DNA from: Pimelobacter simplex
GTDB lineage: Bacteria; Actinomycetota; Actinomycetes; Propionibacteriales; Nocardioidaceae
DNA length: 64,000 bases
Assembly: GCF_024662235.1 (NCBI RefSeq)
Contig: NZ_CP096276.1
Location: 4,588,001-4,652,000, forward strand
Direction of reading: 5' to 3'
The translations under genes were made by a program, and so were the position numbers. Below the pieces are notes generated by a model. It was not told where the DNA came from. It ran no database searches and saw nothing but the letters and a program-made list of their open reading frames with translations. Of this stretch, positions 29,755 through 40,741 are shown piece after piece. How positions within the stretch are numbered: the stretch's first letter is position 1; the number at the start of each line of letters is the position of its first letter.

Positions 29755-31055
29755 GACACGCTCCGCAGGTGGTCGGGGACGCCGAAGGTCTGCACGGCGA
29801 TCCGCTTCTCGACCGGGTAGACCTCGCGGCCGAGCATCGCGGCGAGGATGACCGAGTTGCGGTAGGCGCCCATCCCGAGGTCGGGCGCGAGCAGCGAGTG
29901 GGTGTGCTCCTCGGCGTTCTGGACGAAGATCTCGCCGCCGCGGACGTCGACCGAGTAGTCCCCGGCGACGTCGTAGCGACCGCGCTCGTCGTACCGGATC
30001 CGGTCGCGGACGCCGTCGAGGAAGGCCGGCTGCGTGGGGGCGTAGCCGGTCGCCAGCACCAGGCCGCCCGTGCGCAGGCCGAACCGCTCGCCGGTCTCGG
30101 TGTGGAGGAGGTCGAGCTCGCTCCCGCCGCGCCCGGACAGCGGCCGGGCGCCGGTGACCTCGGTGTTGGTGAGCAGCGTCGTGCGTGGGCCGACACCGGT
30201 GACCCGCTGCTGGTAGTGCTGGTCGAAGATCGCGTCGACCAGGTCGCCGCTGATCCCCTTGAACAGGTGGCGCTGCTCGCGGGCCAGCCGGTCGCGGGTC
30301 TCCAGGGGCAGCGCGCGGTGGTACTCGCCGTACTCGGGCGAGGTCATCTCGAGGGTGAGCTTGGTGTACTCCATCGGGAAGAACCGCGGGCTGCGCGTGA
30401 GCCAGACCAGCTCGTATCCGTGCTCGGGCGCCTCGGCCAGCAGGTCGCTGTAGATCTCCGCCGCGCTCTGGCCGCTGCCGACGATCGTGATGGTGTCCTG
30501 CTGCTGCAGCGCGGCCTTGTGGGCCAGGTAGTCGGCCGAGTGGGTGACCGTGCTGCCGTGGCGCAGCAGCGGGCGCAGGGGCTCGGGCACGCGCGGCGAC
30601 GTACCGATGCCGAGGACCAGCCGCCGGGTGCGGAAGACGTCGCCGGTCCCGCTGCGCACGACGTACGCCGACCCGTCGTGCTCGACGGCGGTGACCTGCT
30701 CGCCGTAGCGGACGCCGTCGAGGCGGTCGGCCGCCCAGCGGCAGTAGTCGTCGTACTCGCGGCGGAGGGGGTAGAAGCTCTCCCGGATGTAGAACGGGTA
30801 GAGATTGCCGGTCTCCTTGAGATAGCTGAGGAACGACCAGCGCGAGGTCGGGTCGGCCATCGTGACGAGATCGGCGAGGAACGGGACCTGGAGCGTCGCG
30901 TCGTCCAGGAGCATCCCGGGGTGCCAGTCGAAGCGGTCCCGGGCCTCCAGGAAGACGCCGTCGAGGTCGTCGCTGCCGCGCAGCGGGTCGGCGAGGCAGG
31001 CCAGGCCGAGGTTGAACGGGCCCAGGCCGATGCCGACGAAGTCGTGCGTGATCAC
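29751..31055 (-). CDS. desB: amine/lysine N6-monooxygenase (DesB-like)
   Basis: A 434-residue FAD enzyme beginning at GTG 31055 (overlap GTGA with desA). FAD motif 'FVGIGLGPFNLGLA', substrate motif 'WHPGMLLDDATLQVPFLADL', NADPH motif 'IVGSGQSAAEIYSDLL', and the 'LATGY' motif near residue 345. These enzymes hydroxylate the terminal amine of cadaverine or lysine using NADPH and O2. Being directly after the decarboxylase gene points to cadaverine as the substrate. Confidence 0.92.
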   Translation of the reverse strand: MITHDFVGIGLGPFNLGLACLADPLRGSDDLDGVFLEARDRFDWHPGMLLDDATLQVPFLADLVTMADPTSRWSFLSYLKETGNLYPFYIRESFYPLRREYDDYCRWAADRLDGVRYGEQVTAVEHDGSAYVVRSGTGDVFRTRRLVLGIGTSPRVPEPLRPLLRHGSTVTHSADYLAHKAALQQQDTITIVGSGQSAAEIYSDLLAEAPEHGYELVWLTRSPRFFPMEYTKLTLEMTSPEYGEYHRALPLETRDRLAREQRHLFKGISGDLVDAIFDQHYQQRVTGVGPRTTLLTNTEVTGARPLSGRGGSELDLLHTETGERFGLRTGGLVLATGYAPTQPAFLDGVRDRIRYDERGRYDVAGDYSVDVRGGEIFVQNAEEHTHSLLAPDLGMGAYRNSVILAAMLGREVYPVEKRIAVQTFGVPDHLRSVS

Positions 31056-32509
31056 CGCGCCGCCTCCAGCACCGGCCGGGGCGCGAGCCGGGCGCCGGCC
31101 TCGCGGACGAGGTCGAGGATCCCCGTGATGTCCTCGACCGTCGCCATCGGGTTGAGCAGCGTCAGCTTGAGGTGCTGGATGCCGTCGACCTTCGTGGCCG
31201 CGACCATCGCCCGGCCCGAGGCGTAGAGCTCCTCGCGGATCGCGTTGTTGAGCACGGCGCTGCGCTGGTCGTCGAGCGCGGCACCGCGCGGGACGTAGCG
31301 GAAGACCAGGGTGCTCAGCTCGGGCGCGGCCGCGAACTCGAGGTCGTCCGCGTCGCGGTGGGCGTCGTGCACCGCGGTGGCGAGGTCGATGACCGCGTCG
31401 ACGTACGCGCCGACGAGGTCGGGGCCCATCGTCCGCAGCGTCACCCAGAGCTTGAGCGCGTCGAAGCGGCGCGTGGTCTGCAGGCTCTTGTCGACCTGGT
31501 TGGGGTTGGTCGCCTCGCGCGGGTTGAGGTAGTCGGCGTGCCAGGTCGCTGGGCGCAGCGTCGCCCGGTCGCGCACGATGATCGCGCTCGACGAGACCGG
31601 CTGGAAGAACGTCTTGTGGAAGTCGATGGTCACCGAGTCGGCGCGCTCGATCCCCTGGAGCCGCTCGCGTCGCGTCGGCGAGACCAGCAGGCCGCCACCG
31701 TAGGCGGCGTCGACGTGGAGCCACGCGTCGTACGCGAGGGCGAGGTCGGCGATGGGCTCGAGCGGGTCGATCGCGCCGAAGTCCGTCGTACCGGCGGTGG
31801 CGACGATGGCCATCGGCCGCAGGCCGAGCGCGGTGCAGGCCGCGAGCGAGCGCTCCAGCGCCACCGGGTCGAGCCGGTGCCGCTCGTCGGTCGGCACGCT
31901 CACCACCGACTCGTCACCGAGCCCGAGCAGCCGCGCCGACTTCTGCACCGAGAAGTGGCTCTCGGCCGACGCCAGGATCCGCAGCCGCTCGGCCGGGACC
32001 CGCTCGTGCCGCCCGCGCGCCAGCAGCAGGCCCTGGAGGTTCGACTGGCTGCCGCCGCTGGTGAACACCCCGTCGGGGTCGCTCCCCTCGCCGTACCCGA
32101 TGCGCTCGGCGGCCCACTCGACGAGCCGCCGCTCGATGAAGGTCCCCCCGACGCTCTGGTCGAAGGTGTCCATCGAGCTGTTGACCGATGCCACGAACAG
32201 CTCGGCCAGCAGCGCCGGCACGACGACCGGGCAGTTGAGGTGCGCGGCGTACGACGGCTCGTGGAACCACACCGCGTCGTCCAGCCACAGCCGCGACATC
32301 TCGTCGAGGACCTGGCCGGTATCGGCCAGCGGCCGGTCGAGATCGACCGCCGCGACCCGCGCGGCCGCATCGGCCGGCGTCGCGCCGGTGGCCGGTCCAG
32401 CCACCCCCTTGAGGTGGCGCAGCAGGTGGTCGAGACCCTCGCCGAGGGAGGCCGCGTAGTGGTCGGCGTGAGCGGGGTGGAAGACGTGGTGCAACGGGAG
32501 CTGGGGCAC
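31052..32509 (-). CDS. desA: PLP-dependent lysine decarboxylase (DesA-like)
   Basis: A 485-residue group II decarboxylase with the PLP-binding Lys in 'VTIDFHKTFFQPVSSSA', 'HVDAAYGGGLL' and 'FTSGGSQSNLQGLLLARG'. DesA makes cadaverine from lysine, the first step of desferrioxamine-type siderophores; diaminobutyrate decarboxylases look similar. It is the first gene of the operon, with the iron box 22 bp upstream of its ATG. All five genes overlap by 4 bp, so they should be expressed together under iron starvation. No dedicated siderophore uptake gene is in this window. Confidence 0.92.
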   Translation of the reverse strand: MPQLPLHHVFHPAHADHYAASLGEGLDHLLRHLKGVAGPATGATPADAAARVAAVDLDRPLADTGQVLDEMSRLWLDDAVWFHEPSYAAHLNCPVVVPALLAELFVASVNSSMDTFDQSVGGTFIERRLVEWAAERIGYGEGSDPDGVFTSGGSQSNLQGLLLARGRHERVPAERLRILASAESHFSVQKSARLLGLGDESVVSVPTDERHRLDPVALERSLAACTALGLRPMAIVATAGTTDFGAIDPLEPIADLALAYDAWLHVDAAYGGGLLVSPTRRERLQGIERADSVTIDFHKTFFQPVSSSAIIVRDRATLRPATWHADYLNPREATNPNQVDKSLQTTRRFDALKLWVTLRTMGPDLVGAYVDAVIDLATAVHDAHRDADDLEFAAAPELSTLVFRYVPRGAALDDQRSAVLNNAIREELYASGRAMVAATKVDGIQHLKLTLLNPMATVEDITGILDLVREAGARLAPRPVLEAAR

Positions 32510-32531
32510 GACAGGCTCTCCTAGTCCGAGA

Positions 32532-32550
32532 TCAGGTAAGCCTTACCTAA
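32532..32550 (-). promoter_or_regulatory. IdeR/DtxR-type iron box upstream of desA
   Basis: On the minus strand the 19-mer is TTAGGTAAGGCTTACCTGA. It matches the DtxR/IdeR/DmdR consensus TTAGGTTAGGCTAACCTAA at most positions, with strong two-fold symmetry. Located 22 bp before the desA start, it would block transcription when Fe2+ is plentiful. Confidence 0.9.
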
Positions 32551-32651
32551 GCAGCATCGCGGGGTGGCTGTCACCCCCGTCCCGGGTGCTGAGCATCACA
32601 GGCCGGGCGGGCCGGAAACCCGCGCCAGGATTGGTGAACCTTCGCCGCGGA

Positions 32652-32889
32652 TCAGCGGACGAGCTCGTCCTCCACGACGTCCTCACCGGGGCCCACGACG
32701 GCGCTCGCAGGGATGGCGTAGCGCTGGCAGAACGTCTCGGCGTCCAGGCCGAGCAGGGCGGTGCGCAGCTCCAGCAGCCGCTCGGAGATCAGGCGCTCGC
32801 CGGTCTCGGGAAGGTCGCGACGACCGTGTCGTCGTCGCGGCGTCGAGCCGGAGGACGAACCAGCGAGCAGCCACCGTGTCCGCGTGCAT
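32652..32889 (-). pseudogene. frameshifted small gene (about 79 codons when repaired)
   Basis: Starting at ATG 32889 the protein reads 'MHADTVAARWFVLRLDAA'. The sense then continues in the next frame as 'DDDTVVATFP' (about 32840 down to 32810), and then in the third frame as 'ETGERLISERLLELRTALL' and on to 'VVEDELVR' with a stop at 32654-32652. Adding one base near 32840 and one near 32810 gives a single 240-nt frame with a sensible amphipathic sequence. Two independent single-base losses suggest a decayed gene, though sequencing error in C/G runs is possible. Family not recognised. Confidence 0.5.
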
Positions 32890-32923
32890 CGCCCGAGCCT
32901 ACGGGCCCGCCGAGCGCCTCAGC

Positions 32924-34414
32924 TCAGCCCAGGTACTTCTCCCACGGCCCGGTGATCGCGAACGTCAGCCCCGGCGTCTGCATGTTCACGAACAGCACCT
33001 TGCCGTCGTCGGAGAACGTCGGCCCGGTGAACTCCGAGTCGTTGAGCATGTTGCGCGCGATCGCCTGCGCCGGCCCGTACGGCGCCGCGGACAGCACGTG
33101 CGAGGCGCCGTTGCCGTCCTCGGCGAGCACGAGGGTCCCCCACGGGGTGAGCGTGACGTTGTCGGGGCCGTCGAAGGTCAGGTCGTCGTAGCGGGCGGCG
33201 GCGCCGGAGGACGCGGTCTTCTGGTGGGGGAAGTAGGCGACGAGCTGGATGGTCTCGGCCTCGTAGTCGTAGAACCAGACCATCCCGTCGTGAGGGACGG
33301 CGTCCGCGGGCAGGTCGCCGTCGGAGAAGGCGTAGGAGTTCACGACGTAGCAGCCGCGCTCGTTGCCCCACACGCCCTCGAACTTCTTGCCGCGGGTGAC
33401 CTCGCCGTCGGCGAGCTGCTTGCGGCAGGACGTCGTCCGCGCGTCGCGGTCGGGGACCTTCTTCCAGCGGACCGGGAAGGGGAGGCCGAGCTGGGCGGAG
33501 GTCAGGTAGGCGACGTCGGGGAGGACCGAGCCGTCGGGCATGAGGATCTGCATGGCCTCCAGGACGCCGGCGTCGTCGGCCAGGCGGTCGGCGAGGCCGG
33601 CGCCGAGCTTGGTGCCGCGCGGGGCGGTCCAGCGGTAGAACAGGCCGTTGGGGCCGGAGGCGTCCTCGGACAGGAAGATGTGCTTGCCCGCGGCGTCCAC
33701 GGCGAGCGCCTCGTGGGCGTAGCGGCCGAGCGCCTTGATCGGCTTGGGCAGGGTGCGGCCGTCGTGGAAGACCTCGAAGACGTAGCCGTGGTCCTTGGCG
33801 TAGGTGCCGCTCTTGCCGTTGCCGCTCCAGGTCTTGCCGGCGCGGTCCTCGGTCTCCTCGCAGGTCAGCCAGGTGCCCCACGGCGTCGGTCCGCCGGCGC
33901 AGTTGGTGGAGGTGCCGGAGATGGCGACGTGCTCGCCGAGGTTGCGGCCGCGGCTGTCGGTCTCGATGACGGTGCAGCCGCCCGCGTCGAGCGCGCCCTC
34001 GTCGTACACGGTGCCGCGCAGGTGGGGGACGCCGAGCGGCGAGCCGGCCTTGAGCTCGTGGTTCTGGATGAGCCGGTAGCGGCCGCGGCCGACGGTGAAC
34101 GCCGCGGTGCCGTCGTGGGCGTTGGGGGTGACGCCGCCGTCCTCGAGGCGGGTCACGCCGGCGCGGGTGATGACCGTGTAGGCGAAGCCGGCGGGCAGCG
34201 CGAGCAGCCCGGCCGGGTCGTCGGTCAGCGGCGGGAACGGCGTGACCTCGCGCCGGTGGCGACCGTGGCCGTGACCGGGGCCGGGGCCGTGCCCGTGACC
34301 GGGGCCGCGGTGGTCCGCGGCGGACGCGGCGAGGGAGGGCACCGCACCGGTGACGGCCAGGCCGACTCCGGCGGCGGCGCCGCCGGCGAGCATCGAGCGA
34401 CGGGTTGCAGTCAT
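32924..34414 (-). CDS. PhoX-type phosphatase (DUF839), Tat-exported
   Basis: A 496-residue protein with a twin-arginine signal at the ATG 34414 start ('MTATRRSMLAGGAAAG'), a His/Gly-rich linker ('GHGHGPGPGHGHG'), and a beta-propeller of DUF839/PhoX type ('TNCAGGPTPWGTWLTCEET', 'YGRYAHEALAVDAAG'-like, 'FDGPDNVTLTPWGTLVLAEDG'). PhoX enzymes are Ca2+/Fe-dependent alkaline phosphatases; this shorter form may be a phosphatase or phosphodiesterase. One GTTCACC half of a PHO box lies upstream (rc 34469-34475). The frame is open upstream to 34576, but the Tat motif fixes the start. Confidence 0.82.
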   Translation of the reverse strand: MTATRRSMLAGGAAAGVGLAVTGAVPSLAASAADHRGPGHGHGPGPGHGHGRHRREVTPFPPLTDDPAGLLALPAGFAYTVITRAGVTRLEDGGVTPNAHDGTAAFTVGRGRYRLIQNHELKAGSPLGVPHLRGTVYDEGALDAGGCTVIETDSRGRNLGEHVAISGTSTNCAGGPTPWGTWLTCEETEDRAGKTWSGNGKSGTYAKDHGYVFEVFHDGRTLPKPIKALGRYAHEALAVDAAGKHIFLSEDASGPNGLFYRWTAPRGTKLGAGLADRLADDAGVLEAMQILMPDGSVLPDVAYLTSAQLGLPFPVRWKKVPDRDARTTSCRKQLADGEVTRGKKFEGVWGNERGCYVVNSYAFSDGDLPADAVPHDGMVWFYDYEAETIQLVAYFPHQKTASSGAAARYDDLTFDGPDNVTLTPWGTLVLAEDGNGASHVLSAAPYGPAQAIARNMLNDSEFTGPTFSDDGKVLFVNMQTPGLTFAITGPWEKYLG

Positions 34415-34561
34415 GACGTCAGGCAAGCCCCCGACGGTGGCGACACCGCGAGCGTGCGTCGTCCCGCAGGTGAACGACGGCCGACCGTTCGTCGCGCCGG
34501 ACCGACCGCTCGTCGACTGCCCGGCCCCACTCGGCGCGCAGCCGGACCGGACCCCTGCCGG

Positions 34562-34577
34562 GGTGACCGCGGTCACT
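34562..34577. promoter_or_regulatory. CRP/GlxR-type palindrome, distal
   Basis: GGTGACCGCGGTCACT fits TGTGA-N6-TCACA with a perfect inner GTGA-N6-TCAC. It lies upstream of the acetate uptake genes. cAMP-responsive CRP/GlxR control of acetate uptake is known in corynebacteria and mycobacteria; binding here is inferred. Confidence 0.6.
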
Positions 34578-34595
34578 CCTAGCGTCGGGAACGCC

Positions 34596-34611
34596 CGTGA
34601 CCCCGGTCACA
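34596..34611. promoter_or_regulatory. CRP/GlxR-type palindrome, proximal
   Basis: CGTGACCCCGGTCACA fits TGTGA-N6-TCACA and lies 34 bp (about three helical turns) downstream of the distal copy and 24 bp before the DUF485 gene start. Being this close to the start, it may overlap the transcription start and work differently from the distal site. Confidence 0.6.
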
Positions 34612-34635
34612 CCCGCCCACCCGAGGAGGTACGCC

Positions 34636-35012
34636 GTGACGTCCGACATCTCGCCCCACGACGTGGCCGCACGCCACGATCCCGTGTACGACGAGCTCCA
34701 CGCCGCACCGGAGTTCGCCGAGCTGAGGCGGCGCTACCGGGGCTTCGTCTTCCCGGCCACCCTCGCCTTCCTGAGCTGGTACCTGCTCTACGTCGTGCTC
34801 TCCAACTGGGGTGGCGGCTTCATGAGCCAGAAGGTCGTCGGCAACATCAACGTGGCGCTGGTGTTCGGCCTGCTGCAGTTCGTGACGACGTTCGCGATCG
34901 CCTGGCTCTACAGCCGCTACTCGACGAGCCGGCTCGACCCGCTGGCCCGGACCCTCGACGAGCGGTTCATCGAGCTCGCCGGCAAGCCCTCGGACGGACG
35001 GAGCGACCACTG

Positions 35013-35013
<1 letters not shown>
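34636..35013 (+). CDS. DUF485 membrane protein, partner of acetate symporter
   Basis: A 125-residue protein with a hydrophilic N-terminus, the DUF485 motif 'DPVYDELHAAPEFAELRRRYRGFVFP', and two TM segments ('TLAFLSWYLLYVVLSN' and 'ALVFGLLQFVTTFAIAWLY'). DUF485 proteins (YjcH) typically sit beside ActP symporters. GAGGAGG at 34623-34629 supports the GTG at 34636; the frame is open back to 34597, inside the CRP palindrome. The stop shares a base with the next ATG (TGATG). Confidence 0.9.
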
Positions 35014-36641
<1,628 letters not shown>

Positions 36642-36663
36642 CCTGGCGGCCGAGACAGCGACC

Positions 36664-36699
36664 AGGGGCCGGGGCGGGCACGATGCCGTCCCGGCCCCT
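36664..36699 (+). terminator. GC-rich stem-loop between actP and acs
   Basis: AGGGGCCGGGGCGG (36664-36677) pairs with CCGTCCCGGCCCCT (36686-36699) with one mismatch and an 8-base loop. No T-run follows, as is usual for actinobacterial terminators. It probably ends or attenuates the actP transcript. A half CRP-like TGTGA follows at 36702-36706, which could belong to an acs promoter. Confidence 0.55.
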
Positions 36700-36743
36700 A
36701 ATGTGAGCAGGACCACCCGTTCCGAACGTCGAAAGGCACGACC

Positions 36744-38714
<1,971 letters not shown>

Positions 38715-38717
38715 GCG

Positions 38718-39602
38718 TCAGGACGTGAGCCAGCCGCGCACCGCGGCGGCGAACTCCTCGGGGGCGTCGGACTCGACATAGAGTCCGGCGCCCTCGACGA
38801 TCACGGTGGTGTGGTCGGGGAAGCTCGCCTCCAGGCGCTCGCGCTCCTGGGGCCGGAAGACCCGGTCCGCACCGCCCCACACGATGAGCAGCGGCAGGTG
38901 GGACAGACCGGCCAGGCCGGACTCGACCTCGGCGAGGAACGACCGGCTCGCCGTGATCCGGCTGGGGAGCACGGCGGCCGCCTGGCGCCGGGCGGGCGTG
39001 GCCTGGGCCTGGCGGTAGTGCGCCATCTCGGCCGCGGTGACCTTCCGCCGGCGGTGGCCGGTCGGCACGAAGGCGTTGACGACGAGGTTCAGCCGCCGGG
39101 CGAGGAAACGCAGCGGGCTCGACCCACCGATGCGGGAGAAGAACTCGAAGTAGAGGTCCCCGTTGACCGGCCAGGCCCAGGTGTTGGCGAGCACGAGCCG
39201 CTCGAACACCTCGGGACGCCGCCGCGCCACCGCGAGCCCGATCGGGCCACCCCAGTCCTGGCCGACCAGCGTGACGCCGTCGAGGCCGAGCGCGTCCGCG
39301 AACCCCGCGACGACACCGGCGTGCTCCTCCGGCAGGAACCGGTAGCCCGGCGCCGGGCTCGACAGGCCGAAGCCCGGGTAGTCGAGCGCGATGCAGCGGA
39401 AGTCGGCGCGCAGCGCGGTGATCACGTCGCGCCACAGGAAGGACCAGGTCGGGTTGCCGTGCAGGAGCAGCAGCACCGGGCCGGTCCCCTCGTCGACGTA
39501 GTGGACGGTGTGCCCGTCCACCTCGACGAAGCGGCTGCGGAACGGGAACAGGTCGTCGTCGACCCAGGCAGGACGGGTGCGCAGGGCGGGCTGCTCGGCC
39601 AT
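38718..39602 (-). CDS. haloalkane dehalogenase-like alpha/beta hydrolase, catalytic His replaced
   Basis: A 294-residue protein with 'LLLLHGNPTWSFLWRDV' (Asn50, the halide-stabilising position) and the nucleophile elbow 'VGQDWGGPIG' (Asp116, Trp117), as in haloalkane dehalogenases. The usual 'GxGHxxxxD' catalytic histidine region instead reads 'EGAGLYVESDAPEEF', with Leu274 where His is expected. Without that His the alkyl-enzyme ester could form but not be hydrolysed. The start at ATG 39602 matches the conserved N-terminus. It is divergent from the HxlR-type regulator, which probably controls it. Confidence 0.82.
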   Translation of the reverse strand: MAEQPALRTRPAWVDDDLFPFRSRFVEVDGHTVHYVDEGTGPVLLLLHGNPTWSFLWRDVITALRADFRCIALDYPGFGLSSPAPGYRFLPEEHAGVVAGFADALGLDGVTLVGQDWGGPIGLAVARRRPEVFERLVLANTWAWPVNGDLYFEFFSRIGGSSPLRFLARRLNLVVNAFVPTGHRRRKVTAAEMAHYRQAQATPARRQAAAVLPSRITASRSFLAEVESGLAGLSHLPLLIVWGGADRVFRPQERERLEASFPDHTTVIVEGAGLYVESDAPEEFAAAVRGWLTS

Positions 39603-39638
39603 GGGGAAGGTCTCCTCTGTCGGCAGGCACGGGAGTAG

Positions 39639-39674
39639 ACTTGAAATTGTCAGACTCACTTGAGAAAAACAAGT
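39639..39674. promoter_or_regulatory. ACTTG/CAAGT operator between hydrolase and HxlR gene
   Basis: An unusually AT-rich 36-bp stretch. ACTTG occurs at 39639 and 39658 (19 bp apart), and CAAGT at 39670-39674 completes the inverted repeat ACTTG-N7-CAAGT (39658-39674). HxlR regulators bind palindromes of this size. It overlaps the probable promoters of both divergent genes. Confidence 0.55.
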
Positions 39675-39676
39675 AG

Positions 39677-40315
39677 GTGCCCGTGAAGAGCTACGGTCAG
39701 TTCTGCGGCCTCGCCCGCTCCCTCGACACGGTCGGCGACCGGTGGAACCTGCTCATCGTGCGCCAGCTCCTCATCGGCCCGGCCCGGTACGGCGACCTGC
39801 GCGCCGGCCTCCCCGGGCTCGCGACCAACCTGCTCGCCGACCGGCTGCGCGACCTCGAGTCCGCCGGCGTCGTACGACGCGAGGTGGCCGCCAACGGCAA
39901 CGCGGTCGCCTACGCCCTCACCGAGTGGGGCGCCGAGCTGCGGGAGCCGATCGAGGCCCTGATCCGCTGGTCGACCCCGCTGATGGTCGAGGGGCCCCGT
40001 ACCGACCACTTCGACCCGGGCTGGCTGCACGTCGCGCTGCCCGCGCTGCTGCGCGAGCGGGCCCGGGGCCGCCGTACGGTGACGATCGGGCTGGCCGTCG
40101 ACGGCGCTCCCCTCCTGCTCCGGGTCAGCCGGTCCGGGCCCACCGTCGAGGCGGCCGACGGGCGGGCGGTCGACGCCACGGTCCGCACCTCGGCCCACGT
40201 GCTCCTCGGTCTCGCCGCGGGGGCCCTCACCCTGGCCGATGCCCAGGCCTGGGGCGCGGTCGAGGTGGAGGGCGACCTGGACGCCGTGCGCGAGGTCCTC
40301 GCGGGTGCCGCGTAG
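39677..40315 (+). CDS. HxlR-type winged-helix regulator with C-terminal SCP2-like domain
   Basis: A 212-residue protein. The first 100 residues are an HxlR winged helix ('CGLARSLDTVGDRWNLLIVRQLL', 'GLATNLLADRLRDLESAGVV', with the typical N-terminal Cys). Residues about 110-212 form an SCP2/alkyl sulfatase-dimerisation-like fold ('TVEAADGRAVDATVRTSAHVLLGL', 'DAQAWGAVEVEGDLDAV'), a likely lipid or hydrophobic-ligand pocket. It starts at GTG 39677 or 39683. It probably represses the divergent hydrolase gene and itself. Confidence 0.85.
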   Translation: MPVKSYGQFCGLARSLDTVGDRWNLLIVRQLLIGPARYGDLRAGLPGLATNLLADRLRDLESAGVVRREVAANGNAVAYALTEWGAELREPIEALIRWSTPLMVEGPRTDHFDPGWLHVALPALLRERARGRRTVTIGLAVDGAPLLLRVSRSGPTVEAADGRAVDATVRTSAHVLLGLAAGALTLADAQAWGAVEVEGDLDAVREVLAGAA

Positions 40316-40324
40316 CGTGGCCCC

Positions 40325-40741
40325 GTGCCGTCCTACGCGCCCGTCGACTGGTCCGCGCTGCCCGCGCCCCTCGCCGACTTCTGGTCCGAGTACCACCTCT
40401 GCACGCTGAGCACGCTCGACCGCTCCGGTGCCCCGCACGCCGTCCCGGTCGGCGCCACGCTCGACCCCGACCTCGGCTGCGCCTGGATCATCACGCGCCG
40501 CGGGTCGCAGAAGGTCCGCAACATCCTGCGCGACCCCCGCCTCACGATCACCCAGGTCGACCGCGGCCGCTGGGCATCGCTCGTCGGCACCGGCGAGGTG
40601 CTCGAGGACGAGGAGTCGATCGCCCGGGCCTGCGAGCGGTACGCCGCCCGCTACCGGACGCCGACGCCCAACCCCGAGCGGGTCGCCGTACGGATCAGCG
40701 TGGAGCGGGTGCTCGGCTCGGCTCAGGTGCTGCCGGACTGA
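40325..40741 (+). CDS. PPOX-fold F420-dependent enzyme (TIGR03618-like)
   Basis: A 138-residue split-barrel flavin/F420 protein with 'FWSEYHLCTLSTLDRSGAPHAVPVG', 'RGSQKVRNILRDPRLTITQVD' and 'ALVGTGEVLEDEESI'-like segments. Such proteins reduce substrates with F420H2 or bind FMN; the substrate is unknown. It begins 10 bp after the HxlR-SCP2 gene, so they are cotranscribed. Its 3' end overlaps the convergent nhaA gene by 47 bp. Confidence 0.85.
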   Translation: MPSYAPVDWSALPAPLADFWSEYHLCTLSTLDRSGAPHAVPVGATLDPDLGCAWIITRRGSQKVRNILRDPRLTITQVDRGRWASLVGTGEVLEDEESIARACERYAARYRTPTPNPERVAVRISVERVLGSAQVLPD

